A DNA stretch of 64,000 nt, from contig CM071601.1 of NCBI GenBank assembly GCA_036435485.1, positions 188,082,939 through 188,146,938 on the forward strand, given 5' to 3'. The translations under genes were made by a program, and so were the position numbers. The DNA is from Saposhnikovia divaricata. Its lineage: Eukaryota > Streptophyta > Magnoliopsida > Apiales > Apiaceae. The notes beneath the pieces are model-generated. The model did not search any database. It was not told the origin of the DNA and saw nothing but the letters and a program-made list of their open reading frames with translations. Below are positions 24,634 to 37,200 of the stretch, one piece after another; within the stretch, counting starts at the first letter, position 1, and every line of letters starts with the position of its first letter.

Positions 24634-25315
24634 AAGTTTTAGCCCAACTTATAACTTATACTCCCTCCGTCCCTAATTAGTTGTTCAATTTGACTTTTAA
24701 GTGGTCAAATTGACCAATTTTTTATTGAAGATTAAAAGCTATCATTCTATTATTTTAAAAAATGGAAAAGTACATATTAAAATAGATTAGATATACTTTA
24801 CAATAATTTAACTTTTTTTATTTGTTTCAAATATACAATATATGTAAATTTCAGTCAAAATTTGGTAAATTTGACCACTGAAAAGTCAAACTGGACAAAT
24901 TATTAGGGACGGAGCGAGTATGTTGATAAGTTGAATGTTAGAAAATCCTAACATTCAACTTATACTTATAACTTATTCCTCGATATACGCAATATATAAT
25001 ATCCTTCAAATCTTCAAAATTATATATATTTTCATCCGTTCATTAGAAAATTGATATGTATATATCAAATTTCTCTACTCATCGAGATATATCCATTGAT
25101 ATCCATTGATATATACTAAAAAACAAATATTTTGAAAAATAATAAAAAAAGTTAACTTATAAGTTCTGATTTACCAAACGCTCTGCTGACTTATAATTTC
25201 TGATTTACCAAACACTCTACTGACTTATATATAATTTCTGATCTACTTATTACTTATATGACACTTATGCTTATAAGCTATAAGCTACTCATTTTAAGGT
25301 AAGTCAAACGGCCCC
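24634..25315. mobile_element. TIR element with nested Stowaway
   Basis: The ends 'ggggtgtttgcc' and 'caaacggcccc' form imperfect terminal inverted repeats. The word 'ataagttgaatgttag' near 24930 is followed at once by its own complement, giving a small hairpin. Coding capacity is absent. A Stowaway has inserted 27 bp from the left end. No target duplication could be defined, so assignment to PIF or hAT is open. Confidence 0.45.
24661..24918. mobile_element. Stowaway MITE
   Basis: 258 bp with long terminal inverted repeats (left CTCCCTCCGTCCCTAATTAG, right 'ctaattagggacggagcgag' type) flanked by TA at 24659-24660 and 24919-24920. The subterminal regions ('gacttttaagtggtcaaat' and its partner at about 24875) are also complementary. 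It is non-coding. Confidence 0.85.
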
Positions 25316-26474
25316 ATAATTTCTTATAAAATTTTGAACTTATAATTGATAAATATTAAAAGATAAAAGTGGTAACTTAAAGTTATATCAAAGATATTAG
25401 GACGTGGGAGGTTTGAGGTTGAGTCTCTCACATCTCAATATTCTTATTTATTGAAATATTGAAAATTATGTATTATAGTGGATCCAAAAAATCTCATCTA
25501 TTAAAGTATTGAAAATTAAAAATTATATATTATAGTGGGTTCAAAAAAGAACGAGATTCCACCTAGTATTGAATATTGGACTGGCCCGACATTAAAATCA
25601 GAAAGTACGAACATCCCAGTATCTATTCTTAAAACCCAAATAATAAATTTTCGAGTAAGGGAATATTAGGATAAATATAGCCCAATTTATAAAATTTTGT
25701 GTTTTTAAAAAAGTTGGTAACTTAACAATAAATACTAACTTAACAATAAAGGTTACCAATTTAATGTAGAAAAATGGTTTGAACAGGCGCTAAAAAATAG
25801 TCAAATTGATTAAAAATGTCAAATGACCTACAAACTTTTAAGTCCCACTGTTATTATAGAAATTTAAAAAAATATAAATTAAAAAAAACTTATTTGCAGT
25901 TCTGCTAATTTCTTCAGAATATTTGCATAAATAAGATTTATGAGAAATTTTAACTGAAAAAAAACTTATCTTATAAAAATACATTTGCATTTTATTGTAG
26001 AGTTATATTTGTGCAAAATATTTTTATAAATAATTGTAAGTTTATTTTAAAAAAAATACAAAGTTTAGGATTTATCGAAACAAGCATTATGCCCGTATTA
26101 CATATACTTTAGTAAAATATTATTTATTAAAATAATTTAGATATTAAATTTATATTTTAAATTGAAAATTTAAAAAATTAATTACATACATGTTAGAAGA
26201 ATCATAATAAATGCATACAAAATTATAAGAAAAAGTCTTTTTCACATCTTCTTTTTTTGTTACATTTCAAAAGTAAATTGACTTTTTAGTAAGAATTCTT
26301 AATTTCAAATTTTTTTTGTTAAATTATTATATTAGTTACATATCTTTATTTATCCAAAAAAAATTTAAACACAATATAACAAAACTTACACATAAAACTA
26401 AAATGTTAAAATATGTCATTAACCTTTGACGTAATTAAACTTAACTAAAATTAATGATTTAACTTAAGAACATA
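25316..26474. other. AT-rich intergenic DNA, nothing recognised
   Basis: Low-complexity AT-rich sequence. One short direct duplication around 25440-25550 ('attatgtattatagtgg' and 'attatatattatagtggg'). No open frame of interest on either strand. Confidence 0.5.
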
Positions 26475-26689
26475 CTCCCTCTATTTCTTCAAATTATTTA
26501 CATTTTTCAAAAGATATCCGACACGCATTTTAAGGCACATTTTAAGGATAGTTCTATAAGTTATTTTTTTAATTTTCATTTTTTGTATAAAAAATTAATG
26601 TTTAAATTTTTATACAAAAAAAAATTTTAAAAATAAGTTATGGAACTATCTTTAAAATGCGTGTCGGTCTCTTGAAAAATGTAAACAAT
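26475..26689. mobile_element. Truncated Stowaway-like MITE
   Basis: Starts CTCCCTCTATTTCTTC after TA (26473-26474). The two halves are complementary ('gacacgcattttaagg' against 'cttaaaatgcgtgtcgg'-type sequence), forming a hairpin. The right terminal repeat is missing its last 15 or so bases: it stops at 'aaaaatgtaaacaa', where the tandem array begins. Confidence 0.6.
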
Positions 26690-28308
26690 AATGACCTTGA
26701 CTATAATTGATATTAACCAAGGTTAGGCTTAACTCAATGGCATGATAGGTAATTTGGATGGGTGGATTACTTCAGGAATTAGATATATATTGATGTTTAG
26801 TTAAAAAGAGTTTAATCATTAAATGATGAATAATAAAGTCAAATACGTGTAGTCATGTCGTGTGAGGTGGTGAGGAAATTGATGGATAAAAAGATTGGAT
26901 TGGATTTTGTTGTAATGATATTCAACTCAACTATAGCTTAAATAAAAAATATAATTAGTTATTATGATCATGGGAATTATATATATGTAAGTTGATTGTA
27001 ATATATACTTTTTTGTTTATTGAAATTAATTTTAATTAGATACATAATGATTAATGCAAATTTTGGTTATTTTACAAAATACAAATTTTGAATATTATAA
27101 TAGAATTTTGATTAAAAGTTTAAAGATATTAAATTTGGATCAAATTTTGAGATGACAGATTTAAATATAATGTATCAATAGATGTAAAATTTATTAATCC
27201 TATTATTAATTTTTGGAGAATTTAGTGTAGAATTATACAAAGTGGGAACAGAAAACGGAAGTTATTGTAGAAAATTTGATTCGGAAGACCAATATAGTCG
27301 AATTTCAAAAGACATAAATGGGGAAGAGAGAGAATAAATGGATGGGTAATTAGGAAATGAGAAAGAGAGAGAATAAGTGGATGTGTAATTAGGAAATTGG
27401 GAAGAGAGAGATAAGTGGAGAGATGGAGAGAGAAAAATAAATGAGTAAAAGACATTAATGACCTTGACTATAATTGATATTAACCAAGGTTAGGCTTAAC
27501 TCAATGGCATGATAGGTAATTTGGATGGGTGGATTACTTCAGGAATTAGATATATATTGATGTTTAGTTAAAAAGAGTTTAATCATTAAATGATGAATAA
27601 TAAAGTGAAATACGTGTAGTCATGTCGTGTGAGGTGGTGAGGAAATTGATGGATAAAAAGATTGGATTGGATTTTGTTGTAATGATATTCAACTCAACTA
27701 TAGCTTAAATAAAAAATATAATTATTTATTATGATCATGAGAATTATATATATGTAAGTTGATTGTAATATATACTTTTTTGTTTATTGAAATTAATTTT
27801 AATTAGATACATAATGATTGATGCAAATTTTGGTTATTTTACAAAATACAAATTTTGAATATTATAATAGAATTTTGATTAAAAGTTTAAAGACATTAAA
27901 TTTGGATCAAATTTTGAGATGGCAGATTTAAATATAATGTATCAATAGATGTATAATTTATTACTCCTATTATTAATTTTTGGAGAATTTAGTGTAGAAT
28001 TATACAAAGTGAGAACATAAAACCGAAGTTATTGTAAAAAATTTGATTCGGAAGACAAATATAGTCGAATTTCAAAAGACATAAATGAGGAAGAGAGAGA
28101 ATAAATGGATGGGTAATTAGGAAATGAGGAAGAGAGAGAATAAGTGGATGTGTAATTAGGAAATTGGGAAGAGAGAGAATAAGTGGAGAGATGGAGAGAG
28201 AAGAATAAATGAGTAAAAGACATTAATGACCTTGACTATAATTGATATTAACCAAGGTTAGGCTTAACTCAATGGCAAGATAGGTAATTTGGATGGGTGG
28301 GTTACTTA
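26690..28308. repeat. Tandem array of a 767-bp unit (2.1 copies)
   Basis: Units begin 'aatgaccttgactataattg' at 26690, 27457 and 28225. The first two are full (767 and 768 bp, only a few differences) and the third is cut at about 28308. Each unit ends in a purine-rich minisatellite of about 37 bp ('gagagaataagtggatgtg'). Long open frames on the minus strand there are by-products of this repeat and do not look coding. Confidence 0.9.
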
Positions 28309-28550
28309 TTGATATGGACGCAGCTCTATTGGTGAAACGGACACCAAAGCGTACAGAAATGATTACCCGAATAAAAAAAAGCAGGCCTTCATATATCTAA
28401 GCCCGTACAGATATCTATCAAGTGGAACGTTCCATTAAGGTTATAAAATGGGCCCTCTTAAGCTATTTTGGGCCTTTGACAGCTGCTCAATTTCCTCTTT
28501 CATTTCGCAATGCTCATATTTTCTTTTTGAAAACGAAAAATTATTCCGTT

Positions 28551-29905
28551 CATCCTTAAATTATAGTTCGTTTTCGTTTTCGATTTAGATCCCTGTTTAT
28601 TAAAATAAGTATTTTAAATTAATAATTTTAATTTTTTTAATCATTTCCATCCGTCATCATTTGATTAATGAACGTTAATCCTTGCTAACACGAAAAACAC
28701 AACTAAATTAGAATTTTACAATCACATGATACTCACAATATTATCAACATAAACACACTAGGTACAATCGGAAATTACGTTTCATACGTTTATACATGTT
28801 ACACAATAAAGTCGAAGAATAGGTTCATCAAATAATTAAAAATGAAATTGAATGAAAGTAACAACACAATGAGCAGGATCTCAATCACCAATTTTCATTT
28901 ACAAATGTGGGTATGAATGGGATGTCTCATATAATAGTTAGAGATTTTTGGTTGTCCATCCTACAAGCTAAATATTGTAGGATGATCGATTGTTAAAAAA
29001 TGAACAAATATTTCAAAAATTGAGTGCTTTGAAGGTAAAATTGATAGTTTCAAAGATAGCATTGGTTCTGTTGGAGTTCTAGGTAAAAATAACTTGGGAA
29101 CCTTAATTGATGGAAATGCTAAAATGATTTCTGCAACTTCTCCCCTATAAACTGAAGTCTTGGTTGTTTGAGAAGCTTGTCAACTTAATTTTCAACGTCA
29201 ATCCTTCTTTGCACATATTGAATCAGATTGAAATATAGCAATATCTCTTGTTAAATTTACACGAGCTCCTCCTTGGCATGTTGCTGTCATCATTGAAGAC
29301 ATTAGAGTTTTTGCATCTAAACTTAATTTATCATTCTACTTTATTCTTAGATCTTTCAACGTTCTTGCTCATTGGTTGGCTAGAATGACTAGTTCTATGT
29401 CATTGCCAACCAACTAGGTTGCTAGTACGCCTTGTAACTTATCCTCACTTTTGAGGTGTGATTATGAATGAATCTCTCTGTTTCTTTTGTCAAAAAAAAA
29501 AAGAAGATAAAAATTGTTGAGTTTGAAGTTATGTAAAATATGGAAGCCGATTTAGTTTTTAATTAAACCAATTCAATTATGAGATAAGAATACTCAAATC
29601 GATGAACAAGCCTAATTTTGCTCATTTCTCATGTATTTGCCGAAGTAAACCACTTAATTATTTTTTAATTATACTCTGTGAGAATATTGTGAATGTGTCA
29701 TATTATTATTGACACGTAAGATATCAACTCAAATTTCTGTAAATTTTTCTTTAAGTTGTACGATAATAAAGATTAACATTCGTTAATCAAATTCAAATGA
29801 AGGAAAGTAAATTAAAATATTTAAAAATATATGTATCGTATTACATATTTTTATAATACAAGAATCTAAACCAAAAACGATTTATAATTAAAGGACAAAT
29901 AAATT
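28551..29905. mobile_element. Terminal-inverted-repeat element, about 1.35 kb
   Basis: The left 210 bp (from 'tccttaaattatagttcg') and the right 210 bp (ending 'cgatttataattaaagga') are imperfect reverse complements with matching blocks such as 'gatttagatcc', 'ttgattaatgaacgttaatc' and 'cacaatatt'. The long, diverged arms suggest a Mutator-type or foldback element. No transposase is visible. A truncated LINE lies inside. No clear target duplication was found. Confidence 0.55.
29086..29502 (+). mobile_element. LINE 3' fragment (RNase H and poly(A))
   Basis: Broken frames translate into the RNase H-like domain that ends many plant L1-type LINE polyproteins: 'NLGTLIDGNAKMISATSPL', then an 'HIESD' core, 'SFNVLAHWLARMTSSMSLP'. 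A short 3'UTR ends 'tttcttttgtcaaaaaaaaa'. Several stops are present. The rest of the LINE is absent. Confidence 0.6.
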
Positions 29906-30188
29906 AAATTTTACTTCTATAAAAACAATATATGTTGATAATTTTCAGTAATTTTTGATAATTACATTGGACAACTATTGTAATTAGTATCTAGAAAGAC
30001 CAATATAATTGAATTCTTATTTTTTTTGTTAATGGATAAAAAATGATGCTTAAGAGATTTATGAATATCCAAATATATGTGGCAGTTATCTTATATTGTG
30101 TACACAAAATTAAAGGTATGATTTTCGTTCAATATTTAAATTATTGGGAGAGGGACTTATCCTTTAGAGAGTGGTGAAGATGATCCAT

Positions 30189-30475
30189 AGGGCCGGTCCT
30201 AGAGATTTGGATGCCGTAGACGAATTTTTAAAATGGTGTCCCTATTTTTCAAGATCGTGAAGAAAAAATTTATCCATATTCAAAACAATACTAGTTAAAT
30301 AGAACAATAAAATTGAAAAAGAACTTTTAATATTCAAAAAATACATTCAAATGTAAGCTAACAATTTATATATCCAAATTTATGTTATCTACTACATTAA
30401 TATTTTTTTTGGTGCCTCTTCATATGATGGTGCCCTAGGCGTTCGTTTTGATGGCCTTATTCTAAGGCCGGCTCT
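30189..30475. mobile_element. hAT-like MITE with 10-bp direct repeat
   Basis: 287 bp with terminal inverted repeats (left AGGGCCGGTCCTAGA, right complement AGAGCCGGCCTTAGA) flanked by an exact direct repeat GATGATCCAT (30179-30188 and 30476-30485). hAT elements make 8-bp duplications, so two of the ten bases are probably shared with the element ends. The interior has no coding sequence. Confidence 0.75.
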
Positions 30476-30485
30476 GATGATCCAT

Positions 30486-31296
30486 TCCATATGCATGTAT
30501 TGTAAGAGTTAGACACTTAGACATGCTGATTGGTTCGATGAAGTTAGTAGTTCGTTACAAACAAACATATAACGATGTAGAGTTATTAATAAATACTAAT
30601 CTAATTCATGTAGGATATCACGTTGGAATCGTTGTAATGTTGTTTATATATATGATATTTAACATTTACGATTTGTATTGCCTGATCAAAAAATTTATAC
30701 TCAAAAAACGTCATTTACATATATGATCTGAAATATGTATAATTTATCTGGCATGAACAAAGATTTTATACTTAAAAAAGAACATGATAGCGTTGCTAAA
30801 CTTAAGATTTGTCAGGTGACTTTTGGTTCGATTTACTGAAACAAATTTAGAACCTTTACTATTTTTATGGATTATAATTAAGATATAATGTAGATTATAA
30901 TTTTGGTCATAATTAAGTCCATTTTTGTTTAAAACATACAATTTAAATTTATAATGCATGTGCGCTGTTTAGCATCCATAAGACGCACACGGAATAACCG
31001 CATCATCATCACTCATGAAACAGCCAACCCAAAAACAATCTCCACCGTCCATTCACACAGACCAATCACATAATGAACTGACAAGCCTAACGTGTCACAA
31101 CACTAAGCCAAACCAAACCAGGCCAAGCAAATCTGCAAGTAGGCTAACAAAACCAGAACAGCCTGTCTTAACACTTTACCAAGACCAGCTTCAGACCACC
31201 CGAAACATACACACACAAACATATAAAAACCCACACATTTTTTTTTATCAAACACCTTGAAATATTTATTACAAAAACTGGTAAGCTAGTTTGTTA
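30486..31296 (+). promoter_or_regulatory. Upstream region and 5'UTR of the RVE8-like gene
   Basis: AT-rich up to about 30990, then a C/A-rich stretch (31000-31230) typical of a plant 5'UTR, with a possible TATA box at 31221-31226 ('atataaaa'). I looked for an evening element (AAAATATCT) and saw none in perfect form. Confidence 0.4.
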
Positions 31297-34200
31297 ATGG
31301 TCTCATTAAATTCAAACCCACCTGAGGATTTCTACTTGGATCCTCAAATGGGCATGGCCCTTCCTAATATTGGAGCTTTTAGTAGTCAGACTGGTGGTTC
31401 GAACCCGGGTTTGTCGGATGATTTGTCTAAGAAGATTAGAAAGCCTTATACTATTACTAAGTCTAGAGAGAGCTGGACTGATCCTGAGCATGACAAGTTT
31501 CTGGAAGCTCTTCATCTGTAAGTCTTTTAGTATTATTAATTTTTTTTGTTGTTGTGATTGTTCTTGAATTTTGTGAATATTTGGGGGTTTTGTGATATAA
31601 GGGTTGGGTTTAATTTTGGGGGAAATTTGATGGTGAGGTTGTGGTGTGTTAAAAGTTTGATTTTGATGATTACTGTTAAGTGCGTGTTTGGGAACACTCA
31701 TGTGGGACTTATGTAAGGTATAAGTGCTTTTCAACTTTTGCACTACTGTTTGGATTACAACAGAAATGGGCTTAGGAAGAACTTAATTGGACATAAGTAG
31801 CAAGTGAAACAATCCTAACTTTTTCCACTCCAACCGGGCTTAGAGAAAATGACCAAAATGCCTCGAAAAAATGAGGTACCCATGGCCCAAAATGCCTGTT
31901 TTCTAAAGTTTGGCCCGCACTACCCACGGGGTGTATACCACGTCACTGTAGCAACCCTCTCACCGGCGACTAGAGAGATTTTGGGGTTTCAATTCCGGTA
32001 CATAAAATGGTATGAAATTGGTATAGACGTGTAGAGAATGAAGAGGCGATTCCAATGGTATGTAGAATATGCCTGAACAAGTACGGGAGGGAGGTGAACC
32101 GAGAGATAGAAAAACAATGGCCGGAATCGCGATTTTGAATAGAAGTCGTGAGATCTCGATTTCCGACATTACATATAGAATAAAATTGGTATATGATTGT
32201 AGAGGAGAGGAAGATGATTTGATTGGTGTGTAGAATGTGAATGGAAAACGACGGGAAAGGGGTGAACGAAGAAAAAGATAGAAGTCGCCGGCATGTCGCC
32301 GGCATGAGCTCGTGTCTCGTTTCTCTGCAAATGAAGAAAACAGTGGATACGCCACTTGCCACTTGCAAATGCGTATATGGAGATGCGCATTTCCAAGCGT
32401 TTCCAAGCGACGTATCTCAAGCTACAGTACACGCCTGGCAATGGCGTGTCTCCATGTCGCTCCGTTATCAGTAGCGTGTCTTCATGACACTCCTTTGCCA
32501 GTAACGTGTCTCCATGACGCTCCTTCACCAGTAGTGTGTCCCGTGGGTATTTAGGGCCGTCCGAATTGGCGATGGATATTTTGGTTACTCCCATTTAATT
32601 TTTGGGTAGATAGGGCCTTCACCCCCGGGCTTATCCCATATTTTCATAATTTTTTCTTTAAAATATGATGCAAGGGACATCAACGAGTTTAAATTTTAAT
32701 TTTGTACCTTAAAATTTATGCATTGACAAAATACTATTAAACTTAAATAACATTTTTTTAAAGAAGAAAATTTAAAGGTTGTTATAAAAAGGTTCTTTGT
32801 TACTACATTGACAAAAGATTTTAAAATTTTATATATTTAATAGAAGATCTAATCGTACGGATGTAAATATATTGTATAAATAAATAAGCCAATTTTCAAA
32901 TAATTTAATGATTTGGATTTATCAGTTTTTAACAAAAAATGAGCGATCAGTACCGTTAATATTATATGATAAAATAATATCGTTATAAATGCAATACTCT
33001 ACTCCTTGAATTTGCATAAAATTATTTTACAACAAAATTTTGATCTAATCTTCTGATTCGTATGATCTGGTCTTATTTTTTTTTATTAAATATGATTATA
33101 TACCTCAATAACAAAAAAGCATTTGTTAGGAACCTTTAAAAATTCCAAGTCTTTATTTATATATTCATACAAAAAAATTTTATGACTAGTAAGTTATAAT
33201 TTTGCAAATCTTGATTAAACTTATAAGTAAATTATCCAACGTATAACTTACTTATCACTTATATATCATGTGTTTTATTTAAGTGAAAAATAACTTATTT
33301 TAAGATTTCCCAAACAGACTCTAAGTTGGATTCAATTTTGGGGGTTATGACTTGTGGATTGTTGTATTTTTGGTTATTTTTTTAGTTATTACCTAACTGG
33401 AAGACTTAGGGGTGTATGAATACTTGGCATTTGGCGTTTTTAGTTAAGAAATGTTAATTTTGAAGGGGAGTCTTTTTTCGGTAAATAGTCTTGTATGTTT
33501 TTGGATCAAACTTCACCTTGTTGCTACAATCTCTTGGTTTAGAGAGTTTGTTAAGGTTCAATCTTAATCGACAAATTCAGCACCGAAGAGGTGATAACAC
33601 CCATTATACTATTTTATTTTGTGATTTGTACTTATGTTGCAGTAGCCTTGTGCACAATGGGTTCCCCCCAACGCTTGCCTGTTGCTTTGCGCCACATTTT
33701 CCCAATTCCTTCAAATACTGGCCAAATCCAATCAAACCAAGATGTGCTTTAATTTTACCCTCTAGCATGAGATATCAAGTATTTGTCAGTAATTAATTGC
33801 CAACAACTAAACATGCCACAGGGAATTTTTCAATCCCTAGTAGTAAATTTTTGAAAAAAAAAAACTAGACACTCATATTGAGTAATTCTACAACGGATAA
33901 ATGATTTATCTGGTTCTGGTAGTATTTAATTCACGATACGGATCATGATTGTGCAATGTCCAGAACTTTTTTGTATGCTTTTGCCAAAAATTAAGTGTCA
34001 GTGTTCATACCCATTTCCGAAATCCGAGTGTTAACCCCAACACGGATTTTCAAAAGTCAAGGCAAATTCAAAAGTCCAATAAGTAACATAGGAATAAGCA
34101 AGACACAGACGTGGGGCTTATACTGCACTATAAAATTTTGTTCAACATTAATTGTAGAGGAGATTGTAGAAACTACAGCATGTGACGGTTACGTGAAAAA

Positions 34201-37200
34201 TGGGAATGGCATGTGATTGTAGAAACTCACAGATGAACATTTTGTTCATCTGTGAGTTTTTAGTATCTTAAATGTTCATGTGTGAGTTTTTAGTATCTTT
34301 TTTTGTTGTGATTGTTCTTGAATTTTGTGAATTTGGGGTTTTGTGAGATATGGGTTGGGTGTGTTTAAGGGGAATTTGATTGTGGGTGTGTTTTGTTTAG
34401 GGTTTTGAGGTTGTGGGGTGTTTAAAGTTTTGATTTTGATGAAATATGTTGAGTTGGGTAAAAGTTTTAGGTGGTTGTGACTTATTGGTTGAGGTGTTTT
34501 TGGTTATTTTAGTACTTATTACCTAACTGGAAGGCTTAGGGGTGTAAGAATAGTTAGCATTTTGCATGTTGGCTGTGAAATGTAAATTTTGAAGGGCATG
34601 ATTTTTGCTAATTTGACAATTTCGGCATTCAATAGGCGAAGGTTCATTTTACTATTTTTTGATCTGTACACATGTTGCGGCAGTGGGTACAACCTTTTTA
34701 TTGTATGGCTAGATCGAATTTTGCAAATGGGTTGCCGCCGCGGTCTGCCTATTCCCATCATCTTAATGGCTCAAAAGCTGGCCAATGGAACAAAGATGTT
34801 AACTTGTTGAACAAGGGTCAATGATGTCGTACATGTATTTAGTTTTACCCTCTAGCATGAGATATCAGTATTTTCAGTATTTCCTTGCCAACAACTAAAC
34901 ACACAACAGGAAATTTCCAGTTCCTAGCAATTTCTAGGGAAATAAAAGATGCTGAAAACACATATCGAGTAATTCTACAACGGGTTACGGATTATGAGTG
35001 TGCAATGTTCTGAAATTCTTTATGTTCTTGGCACAAAAATCAAGTGCCAGTGGTCATACCCGCTTCTGATATCCGAGTGTTTGGTGTCCGACATGGATGT
35101 TAAGAGTCAAGGCGAATCCAAAAGTCTATGTAACATAGAGATAAGCAAGAAATAGATGCGGGGTTATATCGCACTATAAAATCTTGTTCACCAGTAATTT
35201 TAGGGTAGAGATTGTAGAACTACGGCATGCAATGGTCATGTGAATTGTGAAGAATGGGAATACGTGGTGTATAAGAAATTCCCCGAGAGTGAAAGAAGAA
35301 ATTATATAATTAAAAAGATACTTAGTACTAGTTTTTTTTAGTAAAACAAGCAGTAGCACAACTTGCATATGGATTGAAAAAGGATGGAGCATAATAAAGG
35401 GTGTCCTTGATCATTTATATTCATTAGAGGTTGTTTTTATTTACTCAAAACTTACGGATTTTTTTTTGTCCTTCCTATGGGTTTCTAGCTGTATTGATTA
35501 ATTTTATTCCTTGATAATTTATAAAGCAAAAAACTGTTTACTGATTGTGCTACGTGTGGTGCAATTAACTAATCTACATTGATGTGATGTACATAGCTTT
35601 GATCGGGATTGGAAAAAGATAGAAGCATTTATTGGGTCAAAGACTGTCATCCAGGTAATCTCAGTTGCATTACTTCCATGGTACTAGTATTTGAATATTG
35701 TTGGTGATAGAAGCATTTGCAGTAAGTAATGGTGTTATATTAGTATAGATAATCCAATTTTATGAATATTACCGGTATTACTGCTTTCTATGTAATTACA
35801 TCTATAATTGTTCTTTTTCCTATGAATACAAATTTAGAATATATACTTCATTACTTATTAGGTTTCTCATGATCCCTCTCGCAGTAATGCTGTTATATAT
35901 TAGTGTAGATATTCCAATGCTTTCTATGTAATTTGCTATTGCTTTGCTATAGTTTATATTTGGCCTATTGTTGTTTCACATAGTGTTGTCCTCTGCTTCG
36001 TAGAAGTAAATTTGGCCTGTTTCCTTTTTTCTTGTTTTAAATTTTGATTTTGCTTGATAAGCACTTGTTCCAAAGTCTGTAAATCGACAAGTAATGTCAC
36101 AATGCATATTTCAATACAATTTCACTCTTTTGGATCTACAAAATCGTTTTCAAAGTCATACAAACGGAAAGTGATACTTATAACAAGTGGGGGTTGTTAT
36201 GTGCAGATACGAAGTCATGCACAGAAGTACTTTATGAAGGTTCAGAAAAGTGGAACAAATGAACATTTACCTCCACCAAGGCCAAAAAGAAAAGCTTCTC
36301 ATCCATATCCACAGAAAGCTTCTAAAAATGGTTCGCGCGGTTCCTTATTTTCTCACAATTGTCTTGTCAAGCTTAATGTTACTTGATTGTACATCATACC
36401 TATTACAGCTCCTGTCTCGCAAGCCAAATCCGCACTCCAAGCATCTTCTTCTCTACCTGAAACTGGTTTCATAAGAAGGCCAGATTCTTCTCCGTTGCTA
36501 AGAAATTCTGCTGCAGGCACAGCATCCGTGTCTTCCCAGACTGAGAACTCCTTGCAAGCAGCCGGTTTTCCAAATATGACAGAAGGTTCAGTCATCTGTA
36601 TTAGTATTTTGCAGTGTATTTGATGATGTAATCCTTTGTAGTCCGTGGCTTCTTACATACATGCGATAATTTATTATTCAATTTATTCTCTTGCAGGAGA
36701 TATATCTGCCAGGCAGCCAATGGCAAATAACTGTTGCAGTAGTACTGAAAGCACACCAAGAACACAACCAACATGTGAAATGAATGATCAAAGGAATCAT
36801 GGGTCATCATTGAGAGGTGAGCCACTTGCAAGGAACTAATATAAGTTATATATTTATAGGTCATATTCCTTCGTGCAACTTTGCTTGGTTTGAGTCCATT
36901 ACTGTTATGTGCTTACTATTACTCACAGATTAAGGTAATTTTTTTCCATGTGTTGCCCTTTTTTGAATATTTTGGTATTCTACTACCAGGTGTCTAGGTC
37001 ATACTCTGTTAAGTAACCAGTCCATCTAAAACCTTAAGGTGTTAGAGGGAGGCCTTATATGGATCTTATATTATATTCTAACACTCCCCATCACCAGTCC
37101 ATCTAAAACCTTAAGGTGTTAGAGGGAGGCCTTATATGGATCTTATATTATATTCTAACATACTCGTATACGTGGTATGAGACAATTGCTTGAATATAAG

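Noticed and set aside
27222..28223. Two similar minus-strand frames rich in Ser, Leu and His
   Set aside because: They come from the purine-rich minisatellite in each 767-bp unit; low complexity, no domain.
31960..32594. Overlapping open frames on both strands inside the PIF-like element
   Set aside because: GC-richer and minisatellite-containing, but no transposase motif (no DDE block or Myb-like ORF) was found in any frame.
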